In this document: positions 51,603 to 59,909 of the stretch, one piece after another
Numbering within the stretch: position 1 is the first letter of the stretch
Layout of the letters: the number at the start of each line of letters is the position of its first letter
Assembly (NCBI RefSeq): GCF_035609205.1
Contig: NZ_CP141184.1
Location: forward strand, 5,773,001 to 5,837,000
From: Hymenobacter sp. GOD-10R
GTDB taxonomy: Bacteria; Bacteroidota; Bacteroidia; Cytophagales; Hymenobacteraceae
Direction: 5' to 3'
Length of the DNA stretch: 64,000 bases
Translations under genes and position numbers: made by a program
The notes under the pieces: generated by a model
Database searches by the model: none
Told to the model about the DNA's origin: nothing
Seen by the model: only the letters and a program-made list of their open reading frames with translations

Positions 51603-52034
51603 ATGAAAAAACTGGCTCTGTATTGCCTGAGTGCCCTATTGTTAACTAACCTTACTGCTTGTGATAAAGAAGCCGTTGCGCCTCAGTGTGTAAACGGCAT
51701 TGTGCTAGGTACTACTTGCGATGGGGCGTATCTTATTCAGCTAGATACTGATATGCCTTTAGGCAAAAGCCTCGTTTTTCAGGGTGACGGTGGTCCAGTG
51801 CTGCCTGGCCCAGAAAGTGTAGCAGGCACCACCTACGCAAACGTTGTAGAGACGTTCACGGCGCTCCCCAGCAGTATCAGCCGGGGTCAGCAGTTGTTTT
51901 TTGACGCTCGTCCGGCTACGGAGGAGGAACTTGTGCACAACTACTGCATGGCCAATCGGCCTTGGTACGAGGCCCCGCAAGTTGTGCTGACGAACATTTC
52001 CCAAACCGCTTGCGCTATGCGCGTGGAGGAGTAA
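51603..52034 (+). CDS. Hypothetical lipoprotein
   Basis: A 143-residue lipoprotein with a signal peptide and lipobox LTNLTAC (Cys20). The mature part is small and contains four or five cysteines (CVNGIVLGTTCDG, HNYCMANRP, TACAMRV), which could form disulfides in the periplasm. The middle looks like a small beta domain (YLIQLDTDMPLGKSLVFQGDGG). I do not recognise the family. It is followed by a PH-domain gene after 47 bases, with no functional link visible. Confidence 0.75.
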   Translation: MKKLALYCLSALLLTNLTACDKEAVAPQCVNGIVLGTTCDGAYLIQLDTDMPLGKSLVFQGDGGPVLPGPESVAGTTYANVVETFTALPSSISRGQQLFFDARPATEEELVHNYCMANRPWYEAPQVVLTNISQTACAMRVEE

Positions 52035-52081
52035 GCCTATTTCTCGTAGCTTGGTCATTCACCACACCAACCGCTCACCTT

Positions 52082-52456
52082 ATGGGAATTCTCGATAGCC
52101 TTCTCGGCAATGCATCCGAAAGCGATGCCCAATCGTTGCAGCAAGAGCTTACGCGCCTGTTAGGTGCCGGCGAGCAGATACAAAAAGCATACGCCATCTT
52201 CCGTGACCAGCTCATTTTTACCAACAAGCGCCTCATCTTGGCCAACAAGCAGGGCGTGACGGGCAAGAAAGTGGAATACTTGAGTATCCCTTACCGCAGC
52301 GTCGAGCGATTTTCAATGGAAACGACCGGCCATTTCGACCTCGAGTCGGAGTTAAAAATCTGGGTACGGGGGCAAGTAGAACCACTCGGTTTCACTTTCA
52401 GCAACGATACGAGCATCTACGACGTGTACCGCACCCTCGGGGAACATGCGCTGTAG
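52082..52456 (+). CDS. Bacterial PH-domain protein
   Basis: A 124-residue soluble protein of the bacterial pleckstrin-homology type. A short N-terminal helix (MGILDSLLGNASESDAQSLQQELTRLL) leads into strands QLIFTNKRLILANKQG, EYLSIPYRSVERFSMETTG and ESELKIWVRG, ending with a helix (IYDVYRTLGEHAL). These YvbH-like proteins have no proven role. The ATG at 52082 is chosen, as upstream in-frame sequence reads as unrelated. A hairpin follows, shared with the convergent NDH-2 gene. Confidence 0.85.
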   Translation: MGILDSLLGNASESDAQSLQQELTRLLGAGEQIQKAYAIFRDQLIFTNKRLILANKQGVTGKKVEYLSIPYRSVERFSMETTGHFDLESELKIWVRGQVEPLGFTFSNDTSIYDVYRTLGEHAL

Positions 52457-52480
52457 GCTTTCTATCAGAACTGTTAATTA

Positions 52481-52522
52481 AAAGAACATCATTTCTCCCG
52501 CTGGTCGAAATGATGTTCTTTC
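52481..52522. terminator. Terminator-like hairpin between PH and NDH-2 genes
   Basis: AAAGAACATCATTT and AAATGATGTTCTTT are perfectly complementary around a 14-base loop. AT-rich stem with T-runs on both sides; it suits the two convergent genes. Confidence 0.75.
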
Positions 52523-52532
52523 GCTAACAAAC

Positions 52533-53912
52533 CTAGGTTGTTACCGGCGTCTGAATAGCCGGCGGCGTGGGATTATATTGAGGAGTAGCATTCTGACGTT
52601 CAGCGGCTTTCTTACCTTTGTCGTCTTTCATGTCGAGGCGATTGAAAGGACGAATGATGAGGCGCAATGCCTGATCGGAGCTGAAATAACCAATAGCCCA
52701 ATCGGCAAAGGCTACTACCTTGTTGCGGAAGCCTACGAGCGTCATTAGGTGCACAAAGAGCCAGGTGAACCAGCCGAAGATACCATTGAAGTGAATGTCT
52801 CTGGGCAGATCAACAACCGCTTTGTTGCGGCTCACAATCGCCATGACTCCCTTGTTGTAGTACTTGAAATCGAGCGGCGCCTGGCCTTTCAGAATGCGCT
52901 TGAAGTTCTTGCCTAGGTGCGTGCCCTGCTGCTGCGCCACGGGCGCCAGCATCGGCAAGCCCTGCGGCATATCGTCGGTTATCATGTTCGCCACGTCGCC
53001 GATAGCGTAGATGTTCTCGAAGCCGTCGACTCGGTTCCAGCGGTTCACGTTGATGCGCTTGTTGCGCGCAATGGCCTCGGGTGGCAAGCCGGGGACTTCG
53101 GCCCCATTCACCCCGGCAGCCCAGATAAGGTTGTCCGTCGGAATATACTCGGTGTCAGAGTAATACACGCGACTATTTTCGTAACGCAATACTCTGGTAT
53201 TCAGGCGCACTTTCACCCCTAGGTCTTCTAAGTACCGCCGCGAATCGTCTTGTGACTTCTTCGACATCGGCTTCAACAGTGCCCCACCCGACTCGACTAG
53301 AAAGATCTGCATCTGCTCTAGGTCTAGCTCGGGGTAGTCTTTGGGCAATACGTGGCGGCGCATTTCGGCCAGCGAGCCGCTAATCTCCACGCCCGTGGCG
53401 CCGCCTCCAACCACCACGATATTCATGAGGGCCTGGTATTCCTCGGGGTTGTTGGTGAGCAGGGCTTTCTCGAAGTTCTGGAAGATAAAGCTGCGCAAAT
53501 TCAAGGCATTCGGGATGCTCTTGATCTGCATGCTATGCTTTTCGATGGCCTCATTGCCGAAGAAGTTGGTGAGGGAGCCGGTGGCTATCACCAAATGATC
53601 GTAGTGGATTTCTCCTACCGTCGTTACGATTACGCTACTCTTCGAGTCGATGCACTGCACATCGGCCATGCGATAGAAGAAGTTGCTCTGACCGGCAAAA
53701 ATTTTCCGGATGGGATAGGCAATGCTATCGGGTTCGAGAGCACCCGTAGCAACTTGGTAAAGCAGCGGCTGAAACTTGTGGTAGTTGTTACGGTCAATCA
53801 TGACGACCTGCACCGGAGCGTCACGTAACTCTTTCGCCAACCGCAGACCACCAAAACCACAGCCAACAATTACAACCCGCGGGTGAGCAGAAACCGGAAT
53901 ATTTGCATCCAT
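52533..53912 (-). CDS. Type II NADH dehydrogenase (NDH-2)
   Basis: A 459-residue FAD/NAD-binding oxidoreductase. Two Rossmann folds: VVIVGCGFGG (about 13-22) with FAD and VVVGGGATGVEISG (about 162-175) with NAD, and the NDH-2 segments HKFQPLLYQVATGAL and YAIGDVANM. The C-terminal part has an amphipathic or membrane region (NGIFGWFTWLFVHLMTLVGF) that attaches the enzyme to the inner membrane. It passes electrons from NADH to quinone without pumping protons. Complex I genes occur 7 kb away, so the strain has both. It is transcribed alone. The tail is proline-rich and likely disordered. Confidence 0.94.
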   Translation of the reverse strand: MDANIPVSAHPRVVIVGCGFGGLRLAKELRDAPVQVVMIDRNNYHKFQPLLYQVATGALEPDSIAYPIRKIFAGQSNFFYRMADVQCIDSKSSVIVTTVGEIHYDHLVIATGSLTNFFGNEAIEKHSMQIKSIPNALNLRSFIFQNFEKALLTNNPEEYQALMNIVVVGGGATGVEISGSLAEMRRHVLPKDYPELDLEQMQIFLVESGGALLKPMSKKSQDDSRRYLEDLGVKVRLNTRVLRYENSRVYYSDTEYIPTDNLIWAAGVNGAEVPGLPPEAIARNKRINVNRWNRVDGFENIYAIGDVANMITDDMPQGLPMLAPVAQQQGTHLGKNFKRILKGQAPLDFKYYNKGVMAIVSRNKAVVDLPRDIHFNGIFGWFTWLFVHLMTLVGFRNKVVAFADWAIGYFSSDQALRLIIRPFNRLDMKDDKGKKAAERQNATPQYNPTPPAIQTPVTT

Positions 53913-54069
53913 ACTTCTTCAACAGAAAGGTAGTGCGAGAGCACCAATCACCTTAACACCAAAAGGAGGTGGCTGGTTACGTAAATTTTGTCCGACCTAG
54001 CTTCTGGTTGCGCTTGCCCATCCAACTAACCTAGGGTTGTTTGAGGCTTACTACCATAACCTATTTCAA

Positions 54070-54096
54070 CAAAAACGCCCAACCGAGGCTGGGCGT
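54070..54096 (-). terminator. Terminator of the CarbopepD-like gene
   Basis: ACGCCCA and TGGGCGT pair around AACCGAGGC... and a T-run follows on the minus strand, 14 bases after the leftward stop. Confidence 0.8.
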
Positions 54097-54109
54097 TGTA
54101 GTGGTTGAC

Positions 54110-54796
54110 TTAGTCGTCGCTGTCTTTTTTCTTAAAATCCCCGTTTTTGATCTGGTTGATCAACTGTAGCCAACTGAATGGGTTTAGCAAGGGGTTGGAC
54201 GTGTACGGCGAAGGTGCCGTGCCCATGCGCCGGTTATAGTCGTTTTGTTGGAGCTGCATGGTTTGCCGGTAGTTGCCCATGCTCGTAACAGGAGCATTGT
54301 TGAAGATGCGCTGCATAATCTCGGGGCTGAGGTTTTCGGCGGCCCGCGAACCTCGTTGCTTGGGCAAGCGCAGGGCTAGGAAAGCTTGCTTAAACTCCTT
54401 TTCGGTAGCATAAGGGAAGATGCGCACTTCGGGCAGAATGGTAGCATCTTCCTTCAGCTGCACAATCACGGAGTAGCTCTGGCGCGTGTAGTCGGCGGGC
54501 ACTACCACGGTTTGGTTCCGGTAGCCCAGCGACCGAATGATGATACTATCGCCGGCTAACACTGGCAGCGAAAAGTATCCGTACTCGTTGGTAGCCGTAC
54601 CGCGACCAGCTTTCGGAACGAAGATGGAGGCGCCCGGCACCCCTAGCAAACTGTCGCCCGTGGCCACAATACCCGTGAACTGCACTACGGCCCTCTGCCC
54701 TTGCGCGCGTGCTGGCGCGGCCACGCCGACCAACACGATGATTAGAGCGAGAACTAAGCCCGCCGTAAGCAAACGAAATCGAACAAAACCAAACAT
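54110..54796 (-). CDS. Exported protein with carboxypeptidase-D-like domain
   Basis: A 228-residue exported protein. A signal peptide (LVLALIIVLVGVAAPARAQ) is followed by a carboxypeptidase regulatory-like beta sandwich (VVQFTGIVATGDSLLGVPGASIFVPKAGRGTATNEYGYFSLPVLAGDSIIIRSLGY). The remainder (about residues 135-228) is helical and polar with Asn and Lys repeats near the end. Such domains occur at the start of TonB receptors; here it is a stand-alone version. Role unknown; surface or periplasmic, by inference. Confidence 0.85.
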   Translation of the reverse strand: MFGFVRFRLLTAGLVLALIIVLVGVAAPARAQGQRAVVQFTGIVATGDSLLGVPGASIFVPKAGRGTATNEYGYFSLPVLAGDSIIIRSLGYRNQTVVVPADYTRQSYSVIVQLKEDATILPEVRIFPYATEKEFKQAFLALRLPKQRGSRAAENLSPEIMQRIFNNAPVTSMGNYRQTMQLQQNDYNRRMGTAPSPYTSNPLLNPFSWLQLINQIKNGDFKKKDSDD

Positions 54797-54904
54797 ACTG
54801 GGTAGGATAGACTACAATAATACGGCTCTTTCGGAGGGCACCGGCCGCTTTGCTGTAAATTTGTTGACACTCAAGCGGCACCTCCGCCTGCGTTTCGATA
54901 AAAG

Positions 54905-55300
54905 ATGCGCCTAAAACACTTTACCGTTGCATTCGGCCAGCAAGTATTTAAAGCATTCGGCGACGAGTCGCGGGTACGCATCCTGCATTTGCTGTGGCGT
55001 AATCAGGAAATGTGCATTTCTGACCTGGAACAAGTGCTCGACTTCACGCAAACGAAAACGTCGCGCCAACTCTTATACTTAAAAAACGCTGGGCTTGTAA
55101 GCTTCCGACGGCTTGACAACTGGGTATTCTATTTCCTGAAGGATGAAACGGCCGATCTAGTTCAACAACTACTCGCCTTCATGGAGCGCGACCCGCAGCT
55201 CATGCACGACCAACAGATCTATAAAACGTTGTGGTCGAACCGGGAGCTAGCCGCGTACAAACTACAGAACCGCCGCTGGACCGGCACCATCTCCGAATGA
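54905..55300 (+). CDS. ArsR/SmtB-type transcriptional regulator
   Basis: A 131-residue winged-helix regulator of the ArsR type. The DNA-binding core is AFGDESRVRILHLLW, then EMCISDLEQVLDFTQTKTSRQLLYLKNAGLVSFRRLDNWVFYFL. The usual ELCVCDL metal-site motif is reduced to MCISDL, so at most one cysteine of that site is kept. The C-terminus is extended (LMHDQQIYKTLWSNRELAAYKLQNRRW). It overlaps the next gene by four bases (ATGA at 55297), so the two are coupled. The effector could be a redox or sulfur signal, not proved. Confidence 0.87.
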   Translation: MRLKHFTVAFGQQVFKAFGDESRVRILHLLWRNQEMCISDLEQVLDFTQTKTSRQLLYLKNAGLVSFRRLDNWVFYFLKDETADLVQQLLAFMERDPQLMHDQQIYKTLWSNRELAAYKLQNRRWTGTISE

Positions 55301-55614
55301 AACTCGACCATCATCTTTTTGTCTGCACCAACCAGAAAAGCGGCGTGGGTGAAGACCTAGCCAAAGCCCTAAAGAAGGAACTGAAGAAGCAGCATCTCAA
55401 GTCCGTCTTTGCGGATGGAGAGAAATACAAGAACCGCGTGCAAACCTGCAACTGCTTGGATTTGTGTAAGCATTGCAAGAAAGGCGACGGCGCCGCTGTG
55501 GTTGTTTATCCCGAAGGCATCTTCTACGGCGACGTAGAACCTAGCGACGCTGCCGAAATCGTGCACGACCACCTAGGTGCGGGCCAAGTAGTTACGCGTT
55601 TACTACTTGACTGA
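55297..55614 (+). CDS. [2Fe-2S] thioredoxin-like ferredoxin
   Basis: A 105-residue ferredoxin with the thioredoxin-like fold of the type seen in cyanobacterial and Aquifex [2Fe-2S] proteins and the C-terminal domain of CbiX-like proteins. It starts KLDHHLFVCTNQKSG and holds the cysteine cluster CNCLDLCKHC, then VVVYPEGIFYGDV. It likely carries a [2Fe-2S] cluster in the cytosol. It overlaps the ArsR-type gene, so the regulator may sense or control the cluster status. The following 130 bases hold a REP-like inverted repeat. Confidence 0.86.
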   Translation: MKLDHHLFVCTNQKSGVGEDLAKALKKELKKQHLKSVFADGEKYKNRVQTCNCLDLCKHCKKGDGAAVVVYPEGIFYGDVEPSDAAEIVHDHLGAGQVVTRLLLD

Positions 55615-55632
55615 TTGTCGCGCCGAACCGTT

Positions 55633-55714
55633 TGTCATTCCGAACGCAGTGAGAAATCTGGGGTTGAGTGTTTGTGCGTCGCAACTCAGATTCCTCACTG
55701 CGTTCGGAATGACA
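55633..55714. repeat. REP-like inverted repeat (GTCATTCCGAACGCAGTGAG type)
   Basis: 28-base arms (55633-55660 and 55687-55714) are inverted copies with one mismatch. The sequence resembles the GTCATTCCGA...GCAGYGAGGAATCT repeats known from intergenic regions of many Hymenobacter and other bacterial genomes. It could act as a transcript-end hairpin for the ferredoxin operon. Confidence 0.8.
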
Positions 55715-55749
55715 GCCGCTATTGTTAACTATTAACTGATACCTGTTAC

Positions 55750-56445
55750 TTGAAAACCTACCGCCACCTCTTCTTCGACCTCGATCATACCCTCTGGGAT
55801 TTTGAAAAAAACGCAGATGAGACGCTCCGCACCCTATTCGAGCTCCACAACCTAGGTCGCTACGGCTTCTCCGTCGATACGTTTATTGCGCGTTATAGCG
55901 AAGTAAACCACGCGCTGTGGCGGCTCTATCAAGCCAATAAGATCGGCCAGAAGGAGTTGCGCAGTATCCGTTTTACACGCACCCTCACCAAGCTAGGGGT
56001 GCCCGAAGACGAAATACCAACGGATATCTCGGACCAGTTTACGGACATATTGCCGTACAAATCGGCGGTGTTCCCTTACACACACGAAGTGCTCGACTAC
56101 TTGCGCGACAAAGGCTACGTGATGCACTTGATTACGAATGGCTTCCAGGACATTCAGCATATCAAGCTAGCCTCTTCCCGCCTCACCGACTACTTCGTGG
56201 AAGTCGTTACCTCCGAGCACATTGGCTGCTTGAAGCCCGACCGCCGCATCTTCGACCATGCCCTGGAGCGCGCCGGCACCACGGCCGCTGAAAGTCTGAT
56301 GATCGGCGACAACCTAGAGTGCGACGTGCTGGGTGCCTACAATGCGGGTATCGACCAAGTGTATTTCAACCCCGAAAAGCGCCGTCACTCCGCCCAGATT
56401 ACTTACGAAATCAGCTGTTTGAGCGAATTGAAGAGAATTCTGTAG
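55750..56445 (+). CDS. YjjG-type HAD phosphatase (noncanonical nucleotidase)
   Basis: A 231-residue HAD-superfamily phosphatase. The nucleophile motif FFDLDHTLWDF lies at residues 8-18, motif II LITNGF near 136, and motif IV DNLECDVLGAYNAGID near 198. This pattern is that of the YjjG/YfnB group, which dephosphorylates dUMP, dTMP and noncanonical pyrimidine nucleotides. I use a TTG start at 55750, where the sequence begins KTYRHLFFDLDHT as in the family; no suitable ATG exists before motif I. It starts 36 bases after the REP-like repeat. Confidence 0.9.
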   Translation: MKTYRHLFFDLDHTLWDFEKNADETLRTLFELHNLGRYGFSVDTFIARYSEVNHALWRLYQANKIGQKELRSIRFTRTLTKLGVPEDEIPTDISDQFTDILPYKSAVFPYTHEVLDYLRDKGYVMHLITNGFQDIQHIKLASSRLTDYFVEVVTSEHIGCLKPDRRIFDHALERAGTTAAESLMIGDNLECDVLGAYNAGIDQVYFNPEKRRHSAQITYEISCLSELKRIL

Positions 56446-56450
56446 CAGCT

Positions 56451-56858
56451 ATGGACAAGTATTTTACAGAACAGATTTTACCGTTATTAGGCCTTTTGCT
56501 GCTACTAGTAGTTGGTGGTAAGGTTGTTTGGCGCTGGCGGGTACTACATGGAGACCAAGCTCCTGCTACAGTGTATCAATTATTAGGAAAGCAGGGCTCA
56601 GGCAGTAGTGGCGTATATGAGATGCGTGTACGCTATGAGCACCCACAACGCGGACTCGTAACTGCATTAGTGCAAACCTCGCACAGTCAGCATGATGCTA
56701 TGAACGTAGGAATGCCAATCGACATATCTTATATTTCTACTGCTCCATTTGAAGCTTTGCCTACTGCCGAAACATCTGTTACATGGCAGTATGGTATTGC
56801 GCTACTAGTCAGTCTTATGCTAATGGCACCTCTACTAAATACCTCTCGCCAGCAGTGA
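56451..56858 (+). CDS. DUF3592-like two-helix membrane protein
   Basis: A 135-residue protein with a membrane helix at about 10-26 (LLGLLLLLVVGGKVVW), an extracytoplasmic or cytoplasmic beta-rich domain (TVYQLLGKQGSGSSGVYEMRVRYEHPQRGLV) and a second helix at 111-128. The two-helix sandwich fits the DUF3592 group. It starts five bases after the HAD gene stop, probably in the same transcript. The DNA is AT-richer than the flanks. Function unknown; an in-frame extension upstream overlaps the HAD gene and is rejected as the start. Confidence 0.7.
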   Translation: MDKYFTEQILPLLGLLLLLVVGGKVVWRWRVLHGDQAPATVYQLLGKQGSGSSGVYEMRVRYEHPQRGLVTALVQTSHSQHDAMNVGMPIDISYISTAPFEALPTAETSVTWQYGIALLVSLMLMAPLLNTSRQQ

Positions 56859-56967
56859 TAAACAACAAGGCTCTTGTTGCTAGTAACTCGTATGCTATTG
56901 GGTTATCCTCAAAATCTACAGTCTACCTTTGCCCCACCCTCTCTTACATCAACCAACCCCGAAAATA

Positions 56968-58638
56968 ATGGCCAACGGCTTTTTTAACGTTCCCACCCCC
57001 ATCAACGAACCCGTTAAAAGCTATGCTCCCGGCACCAAAGAACGTGCGGAGCTACAGCAAGCGCTGAAGGAACTGAAGCAACAGCACCTCGACATTCCGA
57101 TGTATATCGGCGGACAAGAGGTGCGCACCGGCAACACCATCACCATTTCGCCACCCCACGACCACCAATACAAGCTAGGTCAGTTTCACGAAGGCGATGC
57201 TAGCCACGTAACCCAAGCCATTGAGGCGGCCCTCGCCGCTCGTGAGCAGTGGGCTTCGCTGCCGTGGGAGCACCGCGCCGGTATCTTCCTGAAAGCGGCC
57301 GAGCTGCTGGCCGGGCCGTACCGTGCCCGCCTAAATGCGGCTACGATGCTAGGTCAGAGCAAGAATGCATTCCAGGCGGAAATCGACGCAGCGTGCGAGT
57401 TGATTGACTTCTTCCGCTTCAACGCGCACTTCATGCAGGAAATATACAAGCAGCAGCCTGAGTCGGCGCCGGGCATGTGGAACCGCTTAGAGCACCGCCC
57501 GCTGGAAGGCTTCGTGTTTGCCCTTACGCCATTCAACTTCACTTCTATTGCTGGCAACCTACCTACGTCGGTAGCGATGATGGGCAACGTGGTAGTATGG
57601 AAGCCTGCTTATCCACAAGTGTACTCGGCTTACGTGCTCATGGAGCTGTTCCGCGAAGCGGGTTTGCCCGACGGCGTTATCAACCTAATCTATGTGGACG
57701 GCCCCGTTGCTGGTGACATCATCTTCAACCACCGCGACTTTGCCGGTATCCACTTCACCGGCTCGACGGGTGTGTTTCAGAACATCTGGGGCCTCATTGG
57801 CCAGAATATTCACAAGTATCGCTCGTACCCGCGCATCGTGGGCGAAACGGGCGGCAAGGACTTCATCATTGCGCACCCATCGGCGCATCCTCGTCAGGTA
57901 GCCACGGCTATTTCGCGCGGCGCCTTCGAGTTTCAAGGTCAGAAATGCTCGGCGGCTTCACGGGTGTACATCCCGCGCAGCATGTACGAAGCGGTGAAAG
58001 GCTACGTGCAAGAAGACCTAGCTTCGTTCAGAATGGGCGACGTAGAGGACTTCGGCAACTTCGTCAATGCTGTTATTACCGAAGGCTCATTCGATAAGCT
58101 AGCCCGCTACATCGATGCTGCTAAGGCTGATTCCAGCGTGGAAATCATTGCTGGCGGTGGTCACGACAAGTCGAAAGGCTACTTCATCGAGCCAACTGTC
58201 ATCGTGACTAAAGATCCGAAGTACGTGACAATGTGTGAGGAGCTCTTTGGCCCCGTGCTGACGATGTACGTGTACGAAGACGCCCAATTTGAGGAAACGC
58301 TCACCCTCATCGATACGACGTCGCCTTACGCCCTCACCGGCGCTATCTTCTCCCAAGACCGCTACGCCATCGACCTAGCTTCGAAGCGTCTCGTGCATGC
58401 GGCTGGCAACTTCTACATCAACGACAAGCCTACTGGTGCTGTAGTAGGTCAGCAGCCCTTCGGTGGCGCCCGCGCCAGTGGCACCAACGACAAGGCCGGC
58501 TCCATGCTGAACCTGCTTCGTTGGACTTCGGCACGCGCCATCAAGGAAACCTTCGTGCCGCCGGTCGATTATCGCTACCCCTTCATGGGCGTGGAAACTG
58601 GCGAAGACCTAAACGTGACTGGTCAGGGCGGGTTCTAG
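56968..58638 (+). CDS. pruA: L-glutamate gamma-semialdehyde dehydrogenase (P5C dehydrogenase)
   Basis: A 556-residue aldehyde dehydrogenase that oxidises pyrroline-5-carboxylate to glutamate with NAD in proline catabolism. Starts MANGFFNVPTPINEPVKSYAPGTKERAELQQAL, as in the pruA-type family in Bacteroidota. The NAD-binding loop is FTGSTGVFQNIW, the active Glu is in GETGGKD, and the nucleophile Cys is in GQKCSAASRVY. I use the ATG at 56968 rather than an upstream in-frame codon. Ends in a good terminator. No proline dehydrogenase is nearby. Confidence 0.96.
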   Translation: MANGFFNVPTPINEPVKSYAPGTKERAELQQALKELKQQHLDIPMYIGGQEVRTGNTITISPPHDHQYKLGQFHEGDASHVTQAIEAALAAREQWASLPWEHRAGIFLKAAELLAGPYRARLNAATMLGQSKNAFQAEIDAACELIDFFRFNAHFMQEIYKQQPESAPGMWNRLEHRPLEGFVFALTPFNFTSIAGNLPTSVAMMGNVVVWKPAYPQVYSAYVLMELFREAGLPDGVINLIYVDGPVAGDIIFNHRDFAGIHFTGSTGVFQNIWGLIGQNIHKYRSYPRIVGETGGKDFIIAHPSAHPRQVATAISRGAFEFQGQKCSAASRVYIPRSMYEAVKGYVQEDLASFRMGDVEDFGNFVNAVITEGSFDKLARYIDAAKADSSVEIIAGGGHDKSKGYFIEPTVIVTKDPKYVTMCEELFGPVLTMYVYEDAQFEETLTLIDTTSPYALTGAIFSQDRYAIDLASKRLVHAAGNFYINDKPTGAVVGQQPFGGARASGTNDKAGSMLNLLRWTSARAIKETFVPPVDYRYPFMGVETGEDLNVTGQGGF

Positions 58639-58655
58639 ACCTAGGTTCAGTTAAG

Positions 58656-58690
58656 AAAGCCGCTCCAGGGTGCTGGAGCGGCTTTTTATT
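58656..58690 (+). terminator. Terminator after pruA
   Basis: AAAGCCGCTCCAG pairs with CTGGAGCGGCTTT around a short loop, followed by a T-run. Its position also suits the convergent Uma2 gene. Confidence 0.95.
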
Positions 58691-58703
58691 TTGTTGTCTT
58701 TAA

Positions 58704-59306
58704 CTACCCTCCTGCCTTATCATCCGTCACGAGCGGAATGCGCAGGCTCGCATAAATATCTGCTAGCAACAGCCGCGCACCTAGCTCTGGAATCTCTATA
58801 GCTTCTTCTGGCTTCGTGAGCAATTCACGTTGCCACTCGCTGCTTTCATTGGTCTGGTAGTACCACTCCACTGCTTGATATTGTTGGGAAATAAGCAGAT
58901 AGTGTCGTAGGGAAGCCAAGCGTTGGTATCGAAACAGCTTCCATAACCAATCCCGGTCGGCGGTAAGAGGCGATATTACTTCAATAATTAGCACCGGGTA
59001 GCGCATGATCCGCTCGGCCGTCACGTCTTTATCGTGGCAGGTTACCATCACATCGGGGTAGGTGTAGTGAATACCTTCGGCTACTTCCAACTGCACGGTT
59101 TCGGTAAATACCCGGCAGCCTCGACGACGAACAGTCTGTCGTAATTCAGCAGCACAGTTCAAGACCAATTCATTATGATTGGCAGTGCCGCCCAACATCG
59201 CCATAATGTCACCGCGGTAAAACTCATGCCGTTCAGGCGAAGTTGCTTCGAAGGCCTGATATTCCTCAACGGTGTAAAGCCGCGCTGAAGGTTGCGTTTG
59301 TGCCAT
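58704..59306 (-). CDS. Uma2-family putative endonuclease (DUF820)
   Basis: A 200-residue PD-(D/E)xK-fold protein of the Uma2/DUF820 family. Residues YTVEEYQAFEATSPERHEFYRGDIMAMLGGT form the start; the active-site-like PDVMVTCHD then YPVLIIEVISPLTADRD (Asp, Glu and Lys near WLWKLFRYQRL) complete the nuclease-like core. The family is widespread in cyanobacteria and Bacteroidota as stand-alone genes, with no proven function. It converges with pruA and is divergent from nuoA, with 129 bases between the two starts. Confidence 0.9.
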   Translation of the reverse strand: MAQTQPSARLYTVEEYQAFEATSPERHEFYRGDIMAMLGGTANHNELVLNCAAELRQTVRRRGCRVFTETVQLEVAEGIHYTYPDVMVTCHDKDVTAERIMRYPVLIIEVISPLTADRDWLWKLFRYQRLASLRHYLLISQQYQAVEWYYQTNESSEWQRELLTKPEEAIEIPELGARLLLADIYASLRIPLVTDDKAGG

Positions 59307-59364
59307 AGACCTAGGTTATCAATTCTCCTAAATATAGCCTTTCTGCTGCCGCTGCCGCAAACCT

Positions 59365-59395
59365 TTGTTCCCAAGGACTGAACTGCTACATTTGC
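59365..59395 (+). promoter_or_regulatory. Promoter of the nuo operon
   Basis: TTTG at 59365-59368, a 19-base spacer, and TACATTTG at 59388-59395 match the Bacteroidota -33/-7 consensus (TTTG ... TAnnTTTG) fully. Transcription would start near 59400, about 35 bases before the nuoA ATG. Confidence 0.75.
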
Positions 59396-59435
59396 CTCTA
59401 TCCGTTTTTCATTTTTGTCTTTACTCGCAGTTCGT

Positions 59436-59834
59436 ATGTTACTTGTCGTTCCTGCTCCCCAATATCAACCTTCCGATTACCTTCCCATTTTAGCCCAGCT
59501 AGGCTTTGCACTAGCGTTTGTAGCCTTTGCGATGGTCGTATCGCACTTGGTAGGTCCTAAGCGCAAGAGCACAGTAAAGGATAGCTCCTTCGAGTGCGGC
59601 ATCGAATCGGTGGGCAATGCCCGTACGCCGATTTCGGTGAAGTACTTCCTGACCGCTATTCTGTTTGTGCTTTTCGACGTGGAGGTTATCTTTATGTATC
59701 CTTGGGCAGTCAACTTTCGTCAGCTAGGTACTGAAGGGTTTGTGCAGATGATTGTGTTCTTGGCTTTGCTGATGGCAGGCTTCGCTTACGTTATCAAAAA
59801 GGGTATCCTGAAGTGGACTGGCACTAATGCCTAA
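59436..59834 (+). CDS. nuoA: NADH-quinone oxidoreductase subunit A
   Basis: A 132-residue inner-membrane subunit of complex I with three helices. Marker sequence: KDSSFECGIESVGNARTPISVKYFLTAILFVLFDVEVIFMYPWAVNF. I use the ATG at 59436; an in-frame TTG 21 bases earlier would add seven residues. The operon order A, B, C, D, E, F is typical of complex I, and more subunits surely follow beyond the window. It helps form the quinone chamber with subunits H and J. Confidence 0.96.
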   Translation: MLLVVPAPQYQPSDYLPILAQLGFALAFVAFAMVVSHLVGPKRKSTVKDSSFECGIESVGNARTPISVKYFLTAILFVLFDVEVIFMYPWAVNFRQLGTEGFVQMIVFLALLMAGFAYVIKKGILKWTGTNA

Positions 59835-59909
59835 GTCTAACACTAGCAAACTTTTACTTTTCCGCTGGTGTTGGCTTTATAGGTTCTTACTTCCTACTCG
59901 ACTTCTCTC

